NCBI GenBank assembly: GCA_964645935.1
Contig: CAZYAK010000073.1
Location: 1-6,974 of the forward strand
Direction of reading: 5' to 3'
Source: CAZYAK01 sp964645935
GTDB taxonomy: Bacteria > Patescibacteriota > Gracilibacteria > Peribacterales > Peribacteraceae
DNA length: 6,974 nt
The number at the start of each line of letters is the position of its first letter. Positions within the stretch are counted from its first letter, which is position 1. Under the pieces are notes generated by a model that was not told the DNA's origin, did not search any database, and worked only from the letters and a program-made list of their open reading frames with translations. Shown here in pieces: positions 4,461 through 6,974 of the stretch. A program made the translations under genes and the position numbers.

Positions 4461-6974
4461 TTAGGCCTCCTGAGGCTGCGCCAGCTCCTCGCGGCGGGCG
4501 GCGGCCTTGGCGGTCTCGGGCAGGAACTCGATGCCGTCTTTGCCCTTAGCCACCACCTTGATGACGTCGCCTTCTTGGAAGATGCCCTTGAGGATGTGCT
4601 CCGCGATCTCGGCCTCCAGGCGTTCCTGGATGACGCGGCGCACGGGTCGCGCGCCGTACTCGGGGTCGAAGCCCTCCTCGGCGAGAATGGCGATGACCTT
4701 GGGGTCCACCTGCAGGTCGTACTCCTGCTCGGCGAGGCGGGTGGCCAGCGTGTCCACGTGCATCTTCACGATCTTGCGGATGTGCTGCTGGTTTAACGCA
4801 TTGAACACCACGATGTGGTCGATGCGGTTGAGGAACTCCGGACGCAGGTGGTCCTTGAGCTCGGCCACGACCTCCTTACACTTCTCTTCGTAGGCGGCCT
4901 CCTCGTCCTTGGCCTCCTCCTCCATCTTGAAGCCGATGCGCGCGGCCTGCTTAGTGAGCTTCTCGGCGCCGATGTTGGACGTCATCACGATGATCGTGTT
5001 GGAGAAGTCCACCTGCTTGCCCGTGGCGTCCGTCAGCATGCCGTCCTCCAGGATCTGGAGCAGGATGTTGAAGAACTCGGGGTGTGCCTTCTCGATCTCA
5101 TCAAAGAGCACCACGGAATAGGGCTTCCGTCGGACCTGCTCGGTGAGCTGGCCGCCCTCCTCGTAGCCCACGTAGCCGGCGGTGGCGCCGACGAGGCGGG
5201 AGACGTTGTGACGCTCCATGAACTCCGACATGTCGATCTTGATGAGGGCGTCCTCGCGGTTGAACACCTCCTTGGCGATGGTGCGTACGAGCTCGGTCTT
5301 GCCGACACCCGTGGGGCCCATAAAGAGGAACGATCCGATAGGGCGGCGGACGTCCGAGATGCCCACGCGGGAGCGACGGATGGCGCGGGCCACCTTTTTG
5401 ATGGCGTCGTCCTGGCCGATGATGGACTTTCGGAGCACCAACTCCATGTTGGTGAGCCGCTTGACCTCGGACTTCATGAGCTTGGTGACAGGGATGCCGG
5501 TCATGCGGCCGATCACCTGGGCGATGTCGTCCTCGGTAATCTGGATGGGCGTGCGGTTGTCGCCATCCTGGGACTTCCGCAGCGAATCCAGGTTGTCCTT
5601 GAGGTCCTGTTGTTCCTGTTTCATGCGCAGGGCCAAGTGGTACTTCTGCTCGCGGACGGCGTTCTGCTGCTTCTGGACGGACTCCTCGAGCTTCTTCTCC
5701 ATCTTCTTGATCTCGGGGGCGGCTACGGCGTGCTGCAGACTCTTGGCGGCGGCGGCCTCGTCTAAGACATCGATGGCCTTGTCCGGCAGGTACCTCTCGG
5801 TGATGTAGCGCTTGCTCAGACGCGCGGACGCCTCGATGGCTCCGTCGGTGATGGCCAGGTGGTGGAACTGCTCGAAGCTCGGCTTCACGCCGTGGAGGAT
5901 TTTGATGGCGTCCTCCATGGTGGGCTCGTTGACCTGGATGGACTGGAACCGGCGCTCCAGGGCGCGGTCCTTCTCCACGGTGCGGTACTCGTCGAGCGTT
6001 GTAGCGCCGATGACGCGCAGGGCTCCGCGGCTCATCGCGGGCTTGAGGATGTTGGCGGCATCGAGCGAGCCCTCGGCGGCACCGGCACCCACCACGGTGT
6101 GGATCTCATCAATGAAGAGAATGATCTGGTTCTCGCTTTTCTGCGCCTCCTTGATGATGTCGTCGAATCTCTGCTCGAACTCGCCGCGGTACTTGGTGCC
6201 GGCTACCAGCGAGCCCATGTTGAGCACCAGCAGGCGCTTGCCCTGGAGTGGCGGGGGCACGGTGCCGTCGGCGATGCGCTGGGCGAGGCCCTCGACGATG
6301 GCGGTCTTGCCTACGCCCGGCTCGCCGATGAGCACAGGGTTGTTCTTGGTCTTACGATTGAGGATGCGGATGAGGCGCTCGATCTCCTGGTCACGGCCCA
6401 CGATGGGGTCGATCTTGTTCTCCTTGGCCTTGGTCACGAGGTCGTCCGTGAAGTAGTCCAGTACAGGAGTCTTGCTCTTGGGGTCGCCCTTGCGGCGCTT
6501 GGCCCCGTCGGAGCCGGGGGCTCCCGCGGAAGCGCCCTCAGGCACCGAGCCGCCCTGGCCCGGCTGCATGCCGACGATCACGCCCTGGAGTCCCGAGAAA
6601 AACGCCTCAAGCGACTGCTCGAGGTTGCGGTTCTGCTGCTTGAAGGTGTTGATCTGGCCGAACATCTCCTCCACGCGGGACTTGAGGTCCTCGGGGTCCA
6701 CCTGCATGTTCTCGAGGATGAGTGTGGCGGCGTTCTTGCCCGTGGAGACGAGCGAGTGCAGCAGGTGCTCCGTGCCCACGTTGGCGTGCCGGAACTTGTG
6801 CGCGGTGACCACGCTCTGCTCGATGACGGTGTGGAGGTACGTGGAGAGGCCGTGTTTCACGTGCTGGCCCTCGATGTGCGGGCTCGTCATCGCCTTGAGG
6901 AGGATGCGGACGTTCTCCTGCGTGACGCCGGCGCCCGTGAAGATGGAGAAGCCCAGGGACTTGGGGATGCTGAG
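4461..6974 (-). CDS. clpC: ClpC-type AAA+ unfoldase, 5' end outside window
   Basis: This is the ATPase subunit of a Clp protease or disaggregase, a hexameric cytosolic ring that unfolds proteins and usually feeds ClpP. The frame stays open from the ATG at 6890 to the window edge for 28 more codons and reads as Clp N-domain linker (GVTQENVRILLKAM), so 6890 is internal and the gene is cut by the window. Counting from that ATG as residue 1: an N-domain repeat (about 14-78), a Gly/Ser/Lys linker (108-140), AAA1 with Walker A GEPGVGKT (189-196), pore loop KYRG and Walker B ILFIDE (257-262), a UVR-like middle coil (about 396-432), AAA2 with Walker A GPTGVGKT (525-532), pore loop GYVGY, Walker B VVLFDE (593-598), sensor TSN (637-639) and GARPVRR (746-752). 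The tripeptide IGF (652-654) sits where ClpC and ClpA carry the ClpP-docking loop, and the short middle region favours ClpC over ClpB. No clpP is in view. Confidence 0.95.
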   Translation of the reverse strand, partial: LSIPKSLGFSIFTGAGVTQENVRILLKAMTSPHIEGQHVKHGLSTYLHTVIEQSVVTAHKFRHANVGTEHLLHSLVSTGKNAATLILENMQVDPEDLKSRVEEMFGQINTFKQQNRNLEQSLEAFFSGLQGVIVGMQPGQGGSVPEGASAGAPGSDGAKRRKGDPKSKTPVLDYFTDDLVTKAKENKIDPIVGRDQEIERLIRILNRKTKNNPVLIGEPGVGKTAIVEGLAQRIADGTVPPPLQGKRLLVLNMGSLVAGTKYRGEFEQRFDDIIKEAQKSENQIILFIDEIHTVVGAGAAEGSLDAANILKPAMSRGALRVIGATTLDEYRTVEKDRALERRFQSIQVNEPTMEDAIKILHGVKPSFEQFHHLAITDGAIEASARLSKRYITERYLPDKAIDVLDEAAAAKSLQHAVAAPEIKKMEKKLEESVQKQQNAVREQKYHLALRMKQEQQDLKDNLDSLRKSQDGDNRTPIQITEDDIAQVIGRMTGIPVTKLMKSEVKRLTNMELVLRKSIIGQDDAIKKVARAIRRSRVGISDVRRPIGSFLFMGPTGVGKTELVRTIAKEVFNREDALIKIDMSEFMERHNVSRLVGATAGYVGYEEGGQLTEQVRRKPYSVVLFDEIEKAHPEFFNILLQILEDGMLTDATGKQVDFSNTIIVMTSNIGAEKLTKQAARIGFKMEEEAKDEEAAYEEKCKEVVAELKDHLRPEFLNRIDHIVVFNALNQQHIRKIVKMHVDTLATRLAEQEYDLQVDPKVIAILAEEGFDPEYGARPVRRVIQERLEAEIAEHILKGIFQEGDVIKVVAKGKDGIEFLPETAKAAARREELAQPQEA

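Noticed and set aside
4815..5765. Plus-strand open frame of 316 codons opposite clpC
   Set aside because: It is an antisense shadow of the ClpC AAA+ domains, with the same Leu/His/Asp/Gly bias and no motif of its own.
6888..6890. ATG at 6890 as the clpC start
   Set aside because: The frame continues open to the window edge with Clp N-domain-like sequence, and the first N-domain repeat would otherwise be missing, so this Met is internal.

Overview
The window is GC-rich bacterial DNA (about 60% by eye) that looks like a Patescibacteria (Candidate Phyla Radiation) genome. The main evidence is a PrgI-family membrane protein gene overlapping a gene for a TraC/VirB4 N-terminal-like protein, a pairing I associate with this group. 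A four-domain ribosomal protein S1 with an unusual tail and start codons that mostly lack a Shine-Dalgarno sequence fit the same picture. TGA is used as a stop (HAD gene, PrgI gene) and no reading frame is interrupted by it, so the standard bacterial code applies rather than the TGA=Gly code of Gracilibacteria/SR1. I cannot place it below phylum level.

Layout from left to right: 1-259 is non-coding as far as I can tell. It holds a perfect 14-bp inverted repeat and a duplicated 11-bp motif. 260-586 (+) is a small HIT-family protein. It converges with 634-1272 (-), a HAD hydrolase of the beta-phosphoglucomutase-like type. 1309-1403 is a striking intergenic element: two head-to-head arrays of four 9-bp units around a 9-bp centre, with a G-quadruplex-type pattern on the + strand. 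1404-2756 (-) is ribosomal protein S1, with a sigma70-type promoter and a leader hairpin upstream. 2887-3615 and 3612-4310 (-) are the TraC-like and PrgI-like genes, overlapping by ATGA, with their own extended -10 promoter. 4461-6974 (-) is a ClpC-type AAA+ unfoldase whose 5' end lies beyond the window, followed by an intrinsic terminator.

Five of the six genes lie on the minus strand, in at least three transcription units: clpC; prgI-traC; and rpsA, possibly reading into the HAD gene. They serve translation (S1), protein quality control (ClpC), membrane secretion or conjugation-like transport (PrgI/TraC-N) and small phosphoester metabolism (HIT, HAD). The mix looks like ordinary core chromosome rather than a mobile island. 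I see no transposase, integrase, tRNA, rRNA or CRISPR array.

No complete new system is evident. The points most worth following up are the paired 9-bp arrays behind rpsA, the Ada-like C-terminal tail of S1 that has lost its cysteines, the HIT protein with its first motif histidine replaced by tyrosine, and the PrgI/TraC-N pair without an ATPase gene directly downstream.
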